Below are positions 44,153 to 52,258 of a stretch of 64,000 nucleotides of DNA, one piece after another; position 1 is the stretch's first letter; every line of letters begins with the position of its first letter. The DNA lies in the NCBI RefSeq assembly GCF_029946505.1, contig NZ_JARZHG010000015.1, positions 62,001-126,000 of the forward strand, written 5' to 3'. The DNA is from Polyangium sp. y55x31 (GTDB taxonomy: Bacteria; Myxococcota_A; Polyangia; Polyangiales; Polyangiaceae). The notes beneath the pieces are model-generated. The model was given only the letters and a program-made list of their open reading frames with translations, was not told the DNA's origin and made no database searches. A program made the translations under genes and the position numbers.

Positions 44153-45631
44153 ATGTCTCGACGAGATTCCGATCGGCCGCTGGGCCGCGTCTCCCTCCTC
44201 GGCGCGGCCGCGCTCGCGCTGCTCCTCTCCGGGTGTCCCACCGCGGGCACGCTGCAGAATGCGCGCCCCGCCACGGCCGACAAATGGTTCCAGCGCGCGA
44301 TGCAGGACTTCAAGGTCGCCGACATCGAGGACGCGCACGACGCCGTGAAGCGGGCGCTCGCGATCGTCCCCGACGACCCCGAGGTCCGCAAGCTCGCGGC
44401 CCGCATCGCGCTCGCGCGGCTCGACTACGCCGAGACGCTCCGCCTCCTCAAGGGCATCAAGGGCTCGGAGGCCTCGGGCCTGCGCGGCCGCGCGCACTGG
44501 TACAAGGGCGACCTCGAAGCCGCCGCCGATCAGCTCGACGCGATGCTCAACGATCCGGACGTCGTCGACGACTGGGCCAAGGGGATCACGAAGCTCGCGC
44601 GTCGCGGCGCGGGCCGCACGCCGTTCGCGCTCTCGGGCGCCCTCGTCGCGGCCGTCGAGCTCCCGCACGTGAGCCCTCTCGCGCCGTTCTTCGTGGTGCC
44701 GGTCGAGATCGACGGCGAGAGCGCGCTCGCGATGATCTCCACGGGCAACGCCGAGGTCGTGCTCGACAGCGCGACGCGCCCCGAGCCGAGCTGGATCTCG
44801 CTGCGCTTCGGCAAGAAGCTCGAGGTGCACGACGTGCCTGCGCTGACGCAGGATCTCTCGGGCGTCTCGAAGCAGATGGGCGCGCCGATCAAGGCGCTGC
44901 TCGGCGTGAACCTGCTCCGGCACCTGCACGCGACGATCGACTACGACGGCCATCAGTTCGTGGCGCGTAGCTTCTCGCCGCCCCCACCGCCCGACGCGAC
45001 GCGCGTCGATCTCTCGTACATCCGCGGCGGCGGCATGATCCTGCGCGGCAAGTTCGGCGGCGAGCGCGGCGAGCCCGTGAGCCTCTTGCTCGACACGTCG
45101 ATGACCTTCCCGCTCGCGCTCGACGAGGGCGGCTGGAAGAAGGCGGGCTCCGTGGCGAAGGATCTCAAGATCGTGGCCGAGGATCCGGAGCAGAAGCTGC
45201 GCGAGGGCGTGGTCCCGATGGTGCGCCTCGGCGCCTTCGACGTGCCCAAGGTGCCCGGCGTGTTCGGCACGCCCGTCGAGCAGATCGAGCGTCAGATCTC
45301 GCTCGACATCGACGGCGTGCTCGGCACGGGCCTGCTCGCGCCGTTCCGCGTGACGTTCGGCGACGAGGGCCGCCTCATGTGGCTCGAGGACACGACGCTG
45401 CTCATCCAGCGCATGCTGGCCCAGAGCGGCAGCGGGCAGCCGATCCCCGAGGAGCTGCCGGGGATCCCCGCGACCTCGCCGTTCGGCTTCGGCGAGCAGG
45501 GTGGCCTGCTCGCGCCGCCGGGTGGTGGTCTCGCACCTGCGCCCGCGCCCGCGCCGGCAGGCAACACGCCGCCCGCAGGCAACGCGGCGCCGGGCGGATC
45601 GAAGCCCCCGAAGAAGGCCCCGGAGCGCTGA
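44153..45631 (+). CDS. Lipoprotein with retropepsin-like (aspartyl protease) domains and TPR
   Basis: A 492-residue lipoprotein (lipobox LLLSGC). Residues ~35-130 hold TPR-like helices (AMQDFKVADIEDAHDAVKRAL, AETLRLLKGIKG). From ~175 come two halves with retropepsin/gag-asp-like signatures: SALAMISTGNAEVVLDSA and SLLLDTSMTFPLAL, each followed by ALLGVNLL- or GVLGTGLL-type strands (LGVNLLRHLHATIDYDGH, LGTGLLAPFRVTFGDEG). The catalytic DTG is altered (STG and DTS), so activity is uncertain. The C-terminal 60 residues are Pro/Gly/Ala-rich. It is three bases before coaD, so the two are probably co-expressed. Confidence 0.68.
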   Translation: MSRRDSDRPLGRVSLLGAAALALLLSGCPTAGTLQNARPATADKWFQRAMQDFKVADIEDAHDAVKRALAIVPDDPEVRKLAARIALARLDYAETLRLLKGIKGSEASGLRGRAHWYKGDLEAAADQLDAMLNDPDVVDDWAKGITKLARRGAGRTPFALSGALVAAVELPHVSPLAPFFVVPVEIDGESALAMISTGNAEVVLDSATRPEPSWISLRFGKKLEVHDVPALTQDLSGVSKQMGAPIKALLGVNLLRHLHATIDYDGHQFVARSFSPPPPPDATRVDLSYIRGGGMILRGKFGGERGEPVSLLLDTSMTFPLALDEGGWKKAGSVAKDLKIVAEDPEQKLREGVVPMVRLGAFDVPKVPGVFGTPVEQIERQISLDIDGVLGTGLLAPFRVTFGDEGRLMWLEDTTLLIQRMLAQSGSGQPIPEELPGIPATSPFGFGEQGGLLAPPGGGLAPAPAPAPAGNTPPAGNAAPGGSKPPKKAPER

Positions 45632-45634
45632 GCC

Positions 45635-46120
45635 ATGCAGCATCCGATCGCCGTCTACGCAGGCAGCTTCGATCCGCCGACGCTCGGGCACCTCGACCTG
45701 ATGGAGCGCGCGGCCAAGCTCTTCGAGCGCGTGATCATCGCGATCGGCCGTCACCCGACGCGCAACCCGCTCTTCAACTTCGACGAGCGCCTCGCGCTCC
45801 TCAAAGAGGTGACGAAGAACATCCCGAACCTCACGGTCGACTCGTTCGAGGGCCTGCTCTTCCAGTATTGCGAGCGGGTCGGCGCGCGCGTGATCGTGAG
45901 GGGCCTGCGGGCCGCGACGGACTTCGAGTACGAGCTGCAGATCGCGCACGCGAACGCGGACATGGCGCCGCACATCGACACGGTCTTCCTGCCGACGCGC
46001 ACGAATTACGGATTCGTCTCGGCCTCGCTCGTGCGTGAGATCGCGAGCCACGGCGGCGACGTGAGCCATTACGCGCCGCCGGCCGTGAGCGAGGCGCTCC
46101 GGAAGAAATTCGGCCGCTAG
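45635..46120 (+). CDS. coaD: Phosphopantetheine adenylyltransferase
   Basis: A 161-residue CoaD, the hexameric enzyme joining 4'-phosphopantetheine with ATP to give dephospho-CoA. Motifs: YAGSFDPPTLGHLDLMERA (T/HxGH nucleotide-binding motif), RNPLFNFDERLALL, VIVRGLRAATDFEYELQ, and FLPTRTNYGFVSASLVREIA. Length and motif order are normal. It starts three bases after the aspartyl-protease-like lipoprotein. Its stop shares CTAG with the convergent 46117-46470 gene. Confidence 0.97.
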   Translation: MQHPIAVYAGSFDPPTLGHLDLMERAAKLFERVIIAIGRHPTRNPLFNFDERLALLKEVTKNIPNLTVDSFEGLLFQYCERVGARVIVRGLRAATDFEYELQIAHANADMAPHIDTVFLPTRTNYGFVSASLVREIASHGGDVSHYAPPAVSEALRKKFGR

Positions 46121-46470
46121 CGATACGGCCTCGACCGCTCCATCGCGAGCAGCGTCCGCACCACGTACGGCACCGACGCGACCCCGGCGAGCTCGGCGAG
46201 CGCATAGGCGATGTGCTCGCGGCTCGCGTGCGGCGGGATGCCCACGCTCGCGATGCGGTAGCCCTCGCGGGACAGGTCCTCGACGGTCTCGATCTGCACG
46301 GCGTTCACGGTCTTGTAGACGGCGATGCGCAGCCGCTTCGGCCGGAGCAGGTCGAGGGCGCGCATGGCGAAGTCGATGCGATCGAACTCTTCGGGGTCGT
46401 GGTACTCGACCAGGCGCCGCGGATCGGTCTGCTCGAAGCGGGCATCCTGGAGCGTGGCGCGCGAGCGCAT
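46117..46470 (-). CDS. Conserved small protein of unknown function
   Basis: A 117-residue cytoplasmic protein. Landmarks: FEQTDPRRLVEYHDPEEFDR, ALDLLRPKRLRIAVYKTVNA, YRIASVGIPPHASREHIAYA. A mixed alpha/beta arrangement is likely. It ends four bases inside coaD (shared CTAG) and starts 100 bp from the divergent lipoprotein gene. No family recognised. Confidence 0.6.
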   Translation of the reverse strand: MRSRATLQDARFEQTDPRRLVEYHDPEEFDRIDFAMRALDLLRPKRLRIAVYKTVNAVQIETVEDLSREGYRIASVGIPPHASREHIAYALAELAGVASVPYVVRTLLAMERSRPYR

Positions 46471-46569
46471 GGCGCAAGCGTAGCCCCATCCCGTGGGCCT
46501 GGACAGCCCCGGGCATGTTGCCCACGGAAGGCCGTTGCTCCGGCCACGCATCGCGCCGACACTCCCGCC

Positions 46570-47172
46570 GTGCGCCTCGGCTCGTCCTTTCTCTTCGTGC
46601 TCGCCTGCGTCGGTTGTGCAGCTCAGCCCGAGCGCTCGGCGACGCCCGTCGTCGACGTCGCCGCGCCCGTCGCGGCTTCGGCGCGCGCGGACGGCGCGTC
46701 GGAGGACACGGCGTGGCGCGACGCCGACCACGATCGGATCCCCGACGACCGGGACCTCTGTCCGAGCGAACCCGAGGATCAGGACGGCTTCACGGACGAC
46801 GACGGCTGCCCCGACCTCGACAACGACGGAGACGGGGTCGCGGACGCGAACGACCATTGCCCGGACGAAGCGGAGAACCGGGATGGGTTCGAGGACGAGG
46901 ACGGCTGTCCGGAGACCTCGAAAACCCTCGCGAAGCGGGCCTTCAAGGAGGCGCTCGCCGCCTCCGATCGGGGGGACTTCGCCGAGGCGCGGCGCCTCTT
47001 CGAGGAGGCGTACCGCATTTTGCCGGGCGATGTGGTCTTCTTCCACCTCGCGGCGACCGCGCTCGCCCAGAGAGACCACGACGCGGCTTGCCGGTATTAC
47101 AAGCAATGGCGCGCGTCGCCCACGGCGCAGACGAAGCCCCGGGGGATCAGCGCGCTCGACGCCTGCCCCTGA
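46570..47172 (+). CDS. TSP3-repeat plus TPR lipoprotein
   Basis: A 200-residue lipoprotein (GTG start, lipobox ACVGCAAQ). Residues ~48-118 contain thrombospondin type 3-like calcium loops (DADHDRIPDDRDLCPSEPED, DNDGDGVADANDHCPDEAEN, DEDGCPE), the spacer common in OmpA-family stalks. Residues ~120-190 are TPR-like (KRAFKEALAASDRGDFAEAR, AYRILPGDVVFFHLAATALA). Without an OmpA domain this looks like a truncated or independent relative of peptidoglycan-bound stalk proteins. It is convergent with the glycosyltransferase gene and directly abuts it. Confidence 0.72.
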   Translation: MRLGSSFLFVLACVGCAAQPERSATPVVDVAAPVAASARADGASEDTAWRDADHDRIPDDRDLCPSEPEDQDGFTDDDGCPDLDNDGDGVADANDHCPDEAENRDGFEDEDGCPETSKTLAKRAFKEALAASDRGDFAEARRLFEEAYRILPGDVVFFHLAATALAQRDHDAACRYYKQWRASPTAQTKPRGISALDACP

Positions 47173-49992
47173 TCACTCGAACGTCGCGCGCACCAGCCCG
47201 AACTTGTTGTTGAGCTCCGGCGTCGTGAGTTTGTCGAAGATGCGCGGGCCTCCGAGCTCGTTCGCGAGCGAGCCCATGCGGCCGTGCTCGGTCATGAAGT
47301 AGAACGTCTTCACGCCCTTCTTCTTTTGCTCGAGCACGTAATCCTGAAACTTCTTGCCGCTCGAGACGAAGGCCGGGATCGAGTTGCCCGTGTAGAAGTT
47401 CTCGCCCTTCCAGTTCATCTGGAAGGCCATGATGGGGCCGGGGATCTCCTGTTTGGCGCGGTAATACGCGAGCACGGTCTCGCGTTGCCCCCAGTGCGGC
47501 GAGGTCTTCACGAAATACACGTCGATGCCCCAAGCGGCGAAGAGCACGGACACGGCGCAGAGGCCCGTGACGACGTGGCGGCGGGCGCGGGCCCAGACGA
47601 GGGCGAGCGTGAAGATGGAGGCGGCGCAGGTGAAGACGATGAGCGCGGTCCGGAAATCGAGCGTCGAGGGGAACGGCCGCTTGTAGTTGTACGTGAAGAG
47701 GTGGAGCAGGCGCACCGGCCCGAGCATGCCCTCGCGCGCGCCCACGAGATCGCGGCCCACGAAAAAGACGAGCAGGCCGCCCGCGATGCCGGAGGCGCCC
47801 CAGAGGACGCGCTCGTATTGCTCGGCGAAGGTATCCGTGATCTTTCGCGCACCCGAGCGTTGCACCATTTCATCGAGCAGAATGCCCGTGAGCATCGCGG
47901 CCGGCGGGAGGGCCGGCATGATGTAATGGTGGAACTTCGTGAGCATGAGCGTGAAGAGCGCGAATGCGAAGAGGAACCACATCGCGAGGAAGATCGAGGC
48001 GTCGCTCTTGCGATCGCCCTCCTCGCGGCGCCGGAGCCACGCGACGAGCGCCGCGGGCACGAGGCCGGTCCAGGGGAACATGGCGTAGCCGAGCTGCCAG
48101 ACGTAGAAGCGGAAGCCCACGTCGTCGCCCTCGTTCGTGTCGTGCACGTGCGTGAAGGCGCGCTTGAACATGTCGTGGAAGAGCAGCCGATCGGTGAACG
48201 GCTGCCCGTGCCGCGCATACATCGCGACGAACCACGGCAGGGCCACGGAGAGCAGAATCAAGAGGCCGGCGACGATTTCGAGGCGCAGGAGGTCACGATA
48301 ACGGCGCGAAACGACGATGTACGCGAGGGCGCAGAGCACGGGCAAACCAAAGCCCGCGGGGCCCTTGGCCATCGTGGAGAGGGCGGCGAAGAACCAGGCC
48401 GCCAGGAAATAAAGCCGCTGCGCGCGCCGCTCGCCCCAGCACATGTAAAGCAAAAGGCCGAGCGCCTGGATCCAGAGGATCGCCTGGAGCGCGGGCTGGA
48501 GGCCCTTCAGCACCGGGAAGGCGTCGCCGCAGGGCTGGTTGCCCGGCAGGCCACAATTCATGGGCGAGCCGGAGCGGAAGGCGTCCGCGTGGAAACGAAG
48601 GGAGAACGGTTTCGGGATGATCTCGACGTTGCGCGAGAGCAGGTAGAGGATCTGCGGCAGCGCGCAGGCGATGATCACGCCGAGGACGAGGTGATACGCC
48701 GAGAGGCGGTATTTCGCGCCAAAGGCGGAGACCTCGTAGACGCGCACCTCGCGTTCGGCGTCCTCGTGAATGCCGAGCAGGAAGAGGGCCATCGCCGCGG
48801 ACATCGTGGCGACGAAGGGCATGTCGGTCACGGTCTGGTGCGAGACCAAAAACCATTGCGGCATCGTGGTGAGCACGAGGCCGCCGAGGAAGCCGGCGCG
48901 CCGACCGAAGACACGCGCGACGGCCTTGTAAAGGAGGTACGTCGCGACGAGCGTGAGCAGGAAGATCGGCAAACGTACAGCCCACTCGGGCCAGGGCTCG
49001 CGGCCCTCGGCGACGGCGGAGAGCATGGCGCCGGGCTGATAACGGACGCCGAAGCTCGCCATCGCGATCGCCTGCATCCAGAAATCGAGGATGGGCTTCG
49101 ACCAGAACCAGCCGTCCTGCGCCCACCAGAGCGAGATCCAATCGTTCCGCGCGAGGATCTCCCGCGCGACCTCGCCATAATGGGTCTCCCACGGATCGCT
49201 GAGCGAATGGCTGCCGAGCGCCGGCAAATAAAGGAGCGTCACGAGGGTGACGAGCCAGAATCCGTGACGACGAAGGAGCGGGATGGGTTTGCCGCCGGGA
49301 CTTCTCTCCCACGCGCCGAGTTTGTCGCCGATGCGGTAGACGCCGACGACGGCGCCGAGGAAACAGACAGGAACGGCGAGGCCGGCGCCGATCGGACCGA
49401 TGTAACCAGCGACGGCGAGGGAGACCGCGCCGAAAAGGCCGAGGACGGAGCCGCCGAAGAGGCCGAGGGGCTCGGTGAGGTCGGCGAGCGCGAGCCGCTT
49501 GGCGACGCGGTCCTCCGGGTCGTCGAAGGTGCCGCAGAGATCGAGGAGGCCGAAGGTGGCGACGAGGATGGCGAGGATGCCGATCGGAACGGAGGCGCGG
49601 TACTGCGGGCGCAGCGCCATGAGGAAGAAGGCGACGAGCGCGCCGGTGGCGAGCGTGGAGGCGCCGCGGACGAGCTGGAGAGGGTTGCCAGGGCGGAGGA
49701 GAGGTTCGGGGGCGGGAGGAGGTTCGGGTTCGTCGTCGGCTTCGTCCGAGTCCGCGTCCGCTTCCGAGTCCGCGCCCGCTTCCGCGTCCGCGTCCGCTCC
49801 GGCTTCCGAGTCCGCGTCCGAACCCGCTTCCGCTTCGGCTTCCGAACCCGCCTCCGCCTCCGTGGACTCTTCCTCTTCGGGTACGTCTGGCTCACCCGCG
49901 GCGGCCTTTTGGGCCTCCTCCGTCGTTTCCGCCTCGCGGGGTTGGTCCGTTTCGGGATCGGCGGCGCTCGGGTTTTCCTTGGTTTCGCTCAT
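47173..49992 (-). CDS. GT39-type membrane glycosyltransferase with acidic N-terminal tail
   Basis: A 939-residue protein. The first ~110 residues form a very acidic low-complexity tail of EAEAGSDADSE-type repeats. The rest has about twelve to fourteen membrane helices and the hallmark of dolichol/polyprenol-phosphate-sugar transferases (ArnT/PMT/GT39): SDPWETHYGEVAREILARND with acidic residues in the first external loop, followed by WFWSKPILDFWMQA. It should transfer a sugar from a polyprenyl-phosphate donor to a periplasmic acceptor, such as a protein or lipid A; the exact acceptor is unknown. A tail of this kind is unusual for the family. Confidence 0.8.
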   Translation of the reverse strand: MSETKENPSAADPETDQPREAETTEEAQKAAAGEPDVPEEEESTEAEAGSEAEAEAGSDADSEAGADADAEAGADSEADADSDEADDEPEPPPAPEPLLRPGNPLQLVRGASTLATGALVAFFLMALRPQYRASVPIGILAILVATFGLLDLCGTFDDPEDRVAKRLALADLTEPLGLFGGSVLGLFGAVSLAVAGYIGPIGAGLAVPVCFLGAVVGVYRIGDKLGAWERSPGGKPIPLLRRHGFWLVTLVTLLYLPALGSHSLSDPWETHYGEVAREILARNDWISLWWAQDGWFWSKPILDFWMQAIAMASFGVRYQPGAMLSAVAEGREPWPEWAVRLPIFLLTLVATYLLYKAVARVFGRRAGFLGGLVLTTMPQWFLVSHQTVTDMPFVATMSAAMALFLLGIHEDAEREVRVYEVSAFGAKYRLSAYHLVLGVIIACALPQILYLLSRNVEIIPKPFSLRFHADAFRSGSPMNCGLPGNQPCGDAFPVLKGLQPALQAILWIQALGLLLYMCWGERRAQRLYFLAAWFFAALSTMAKGPAGFGLPVLCALAYIVVSRRYRDLLRLEIVAGLLILLSVALPWFVAMYARHGQPFTDRLLFHDMFKRAFTHVHDTNEGDDVGFRFYVWQLGYAMFPWTGLVPAALVAWLRRREEGDRKSDASIFLAMWFLFAFALFTLMLTKFHHYIMPALPPAAMLTGILLDEMVQRSGARKITDTFAEQYERVLWGASGIAGGLLVFFVGRDLVGAREGMLGPVRLLHLFTYNYKRPFPSTLDFRTALIVFTCAASIFTLALVWARARRHVVTGLCAVSVLFAAWGIDVYFVKTSPHWGQRETVLAYYRAKQEIPGPIMAFQMNWKGENFYTGNSIPAFVSSGKKFQDYVLEQKKKGVKTFYFMTEHGRMGSLANELGGPRIFDKLTTPELNNKFGLVRATFE
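49741..49862. repeat. Degenerate simple repeat encoding an acidic tail
   Basis: On the minus strand a degenerate array of GCGGA/TCGGA-type hexamers encodes the Glu-Ala-Asp-Ser-rich tail of the GT39 protein. On the plus strand it reads as TCCGCGTCCGCTTCCGAG-type units. Such regions are prone to slippage. Confidence 0.7.
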
Positions 49993-50111
49993 GGCTCGGC
50001 GAGCTCGGAGAAGGGGCCAAGGCGTAGCAACTCTGGGCGCTGGGGCAAAGGGGGAGGTTTCTCCGAACGCGCGCGCCCCCTGGCACACCCGCTGCCCGCT
50101 CGCCTCTCACC

Positions 50112-50765
50112 ATGCCCGCGCCCCCCTCCCCTGCGAAGCTCCTGCTCATGCTCGCCGCGTGCATCGCCCTCGCCGCGTGCGAACCCTCTCCCCCGCCGTC
50201 CGAACTTTACACGGTCGATTCCGACGCGGAGGTCCCGCCTCCGATCCCGCCCGCCGGGCTTCAAACCACGTTCACGATCGACGCGACCACGCCGCTTCTC
50301 CTCGATCTGCGCGGCAGCACGACCGGCGATCCTTACGCATTGACGTGCGCGCAAAACGAGCTCGTCGTCGGGCTTCGGGGGCGGATCGATACGACCGTCG
50401 GCGCGCTCGGGCTGGTTTGTGCGCGAATGCTGGAGAACGGCACGTTCGCGAATCGGGACGAGAGGCCGATGATCGGGGCGACGACGGGGGAGGAGTTTTC
50501 CTCGGAATGCCCGCAAAGCGAGGCCGTGATCGCCGTGCGCGGCCGCGCCGCGACGACGCTCGATCGGATCGGCGTGCGCTGCGCGCGCGTGCGGCCCTGG
50601 GTGCAAATGGGATCGCCGGGAAGCATCGAGCCTTCCTTCGGCGGCACCGGCGGCGTGCCGTTCACGGATACCTGCCCGCCCGGGTATTTCCTGCAAGGAT
50701 TGCTCGGACATGCGGCGGGGACGATCAACGGCTCGCAAAGCTTGTGCGTGCCGATCGTCACCTGA
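50112..50765 (+). CDS. Lipoprotein with repeated GLRGR / IGVRCAR motif
   Basis: A 217-residue lipoprotein (lipobox ALAAC). Two or three similar ~45-residue units follow: CAQNELVVGLRGRIDTTVGALGLVCARM and CPQSEAVIAVRGRAATTLDRIGVRCARV, and a last one, CPPGYFLQGLLGHAAGTINGSQ. The first Cys and the Cys of each unit are well placed for disulfides. The pattern resembles the vitelline-membrane-outer-layer (VMO-I) or jacalin-like lectin-type beta-prism fold, which suggests carbohydrate binding; this is tentative. Single-gene unit convergent with COQ4. Confidence 0.6.
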   Translation: MPAPPSPAKLLLMLAACIALAACEPSPPPSELYTVDSDAEVPPPIPPAGLQTTFTIDATTPLLLDLRGSTTGDPYALTCAQNELVVGLRGRIDTTVGALGLVCARMLENGTFANRDERPMIGATTGEEFSSECPQSEAVIAVRGRAATTLDRIGVRCARVRPWVQMGSPGSIEPSFGGTGGVPFTDTCPPGYFLQGLLGHAAGTINGSQSLCVPIVT

Positions 50766-50777
50766 ATCCGGCGCGCC

Positions 50778-51497
50778 TCACGCGGCGGCGGCGGCGACCT
50801 TGAGCTCGACGCTATGGACCCGCGTGTAAACCGGCGGCGCTTCGAGCGAGAGGCGGCGACGCACCTCGTCGATCGGGAGCGCGAGCATCGACGCCCAGTC
50901 CTGGCCGGGGAGCCACGCCGCCTTTTTGCCGCGGCGGAAACCATCGAGGATCACGTGGCGCGCCTCGGGACGGCCGATCGTCTTCACCAGGCCGATCGCG
51001 ACGATGAGCGCAATCGCGGGGTTGTACGTCTGTGCGAGGGTGAAGGCGAGCAAAGCCGTCTCGCCAAGGACGTCGCCCTGGTAGCCGACCGCGGCGTGCC
51101 ACAGGTCGTGCGTGTCGCGCATGCGCGTGTGCACCCATTCGACCGGCTCGGGGAGCGGCGTTCGGCCCGTCGTGCCGCGCTCGGCGGCCGCGCGGATGCC
51201 CTCGGCCGAGATGTTTTCACGCTCGACGAAGGCCAGATAGGCGCGACCGAGCGTGCCTTCGGGTAAACGCGCGAGCGCCTCGCGGTCGGCCAGAACGTCG
51301 ACGATGTCGGAGCGCTCGGCGAGCAGCTTTCGCCCGGTGTCGCTCTTTGCCATGCGGTCGGCGATGCGCTGCAGCGTGCCGCCCGAGAGCGCCTCGATGA
51401 TGGTGAAGACCTGCGGCAGGTCGTCGGGATCGGCGGCGAGGGTGCGGGCGGCGCGGAGCGCGCGACCGAGCTCGATGCGGCTGTGCGACTTGGCCAT
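50778..51497 (-). CDS. COQ4-like protein
   Basis: A 239-residue COQ4 family member. Eukaryotic COQ4 organises the ubiquinone synthesis complex and a zinc site is formed by HDxxH. Here TRMRDTHDLWHAAVGYQGDV has that site (HDLWH, about residues 128-132), and the flanking LPEGTLGRAYLAFVERENIS is typical. The ~50-residue N-terminal segment before LSGGTLQRIADRM is longer than a minimal COQ4. Start at 51497 is supported by GGAGGTC. The gene is divergent from a TetR regulator and shares an intergenic region with twin operators, so it is probably repressed by it. The quinone pathway in aerobic myxobacteria is usually menaquinone, so its substrate here is uncertain. Confidence 0.82.
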   Translation of the reverse strand: MAKSHSRIELGRALRAARTLAADPDDLPQVFTIIEALSGGTLQRIADRMAKSDTGRKLLAERSDIVDVLADREALARLPEGTLGRAYLAFVERENISAEGIRAAAERGTTGRTPLPEPVEWVHTRMRDTHDLWHAAVGYQGDVLGETALLAFTLAQTYNPAIALIVAIGLVKTIGRPEARHVILDGFRRGKKAAWLPGQDWASMLALPIDEVRRRLSLEAPPVYTRVHSVELKVAAAAA

Positions 51498-51542
51498 GAG
51501 GAAGACCTCCAAATCAAGGGTGTTCCGGAGGATGGGCCCTAT

Positions 51543-51578
51543 GAACAATATTGTCAATAACAACCGACAAGATTGTCG
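51543..51578. promoter_or_regulatory. Twin palindromic operators between COQ4-like and TetR genes
   Basis: GAACAATATTGTC (51543-51555; core ACAATATTGT is a perfect palindrome) and GACAAGATTGTC (51567-51578; arms GACAA/TTGTC) are related half-site pairs (GACAA-TTGTC) centred 23 bp apart. They lie between the starts at 51497 (minus) and 51608 (plus). A minus-strand TTGACA (51557-51552) overlaps the first site, so a repressor bound there would block the COQ4-side promoter. Confidence 0.65.
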
Positions 51579-51607
51579 ACGACGCCGGAGCATGCGACGT
51601 TGGGGGC

Positions 51608-52243
51608 GTGTCCACCTCGCGTCGCAAACCGAAGCCCCGCGTTCGTCGGGACGCCGAAAGCGCGCGCGCGCTCATCCTCGAGGCGGCGGCGAAGCGCCTC
51701 GTGTCGAGCGGCCCCTCGGGCATCCGTCTGCAGGAGGTCGCCGCCGACGCCGGCATGTCGCACCCGACGGTGCTCCACCATTTCGGCAGCCGCGAGGCGC
51801 TCGTGAAGGCGGTGTGCAGCCGCGCGCTCGAATCGATTCACAGGCAACTGATCGAGGCGATCGAGGCTTCGAGCGGCGACGAGGCGCACCTCGCGGCGAT
51901 GCTCGAAGCCGTGTTCGACGCGTTGACAAAGAGCGGCCACGGGCGCGTGCTCATGTGGCTCGCGCTCGAGGGCCAGCCGTCCGAGCCCGTCGACGTGCGG
52001 CTCGCGGACGTCGTCGACGCGACGCACGCCATGCGCAAGGTGAAGCGACGCGAGAAGGGCCTCGACCCGAAGACACACGAGGACACCGCGCACGTCGTGG
52101 TGCTCGTGGCGCTCGCGCTGCTCGGCTCATCGGTCATCGGACCGACGATGCTCGCGAACGCGGGGCTCGAAGGCGACGACGCGGGCCCGCGCTTCCGTGC
52201 ATGGCTGACGCGTTTGCTCCTGCGACACCTCGACGGCGAGTAA
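51608..52243 (+). CDS. TetR-family transcriptional regulator
   Basis: A 211-residue regulator. GTG 51608 is preferred because GGGGG lies upstream and the palindromic operators are then outside the gene; the reading frame is open further upstream to a TTG at 51551. The N-terminal HTH (~20-62) reads ARALILEAAAKRLVSSGPSG and IRLQEVAADAGMSHPTVLHH, with FGSREAL at its end. The C-terminal ligand domain has helices EAHLAAMLEAVFDALTKS and HVVVLVALALLGSSVIGPTM. Position and operator layout point to autorepression and control of the divergent COQ4-like gene. The ligand is unknown. Confidence 0.88.
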   Translation: MSTSRRKPKPRVRRDAESARALILEAAAKRLVSSGPSGIRLQEVAADAGMSHPTVLHHFGSREALVKAVCSRALESIHRQLIEAIEASSGDEAHLAAMLEAVFDALTKSGHGRVLMWLALEGQPSEPVDVRLADVVDATHAMRKVKRREKGLDPKTHEDTAHVVVLVALALLGSSVIGPTMLANAGLEGDDAGPRFRAWLTRLLLRHLDGE

Positions 52244-52258
52244 AAGCCGTCACCTGAA

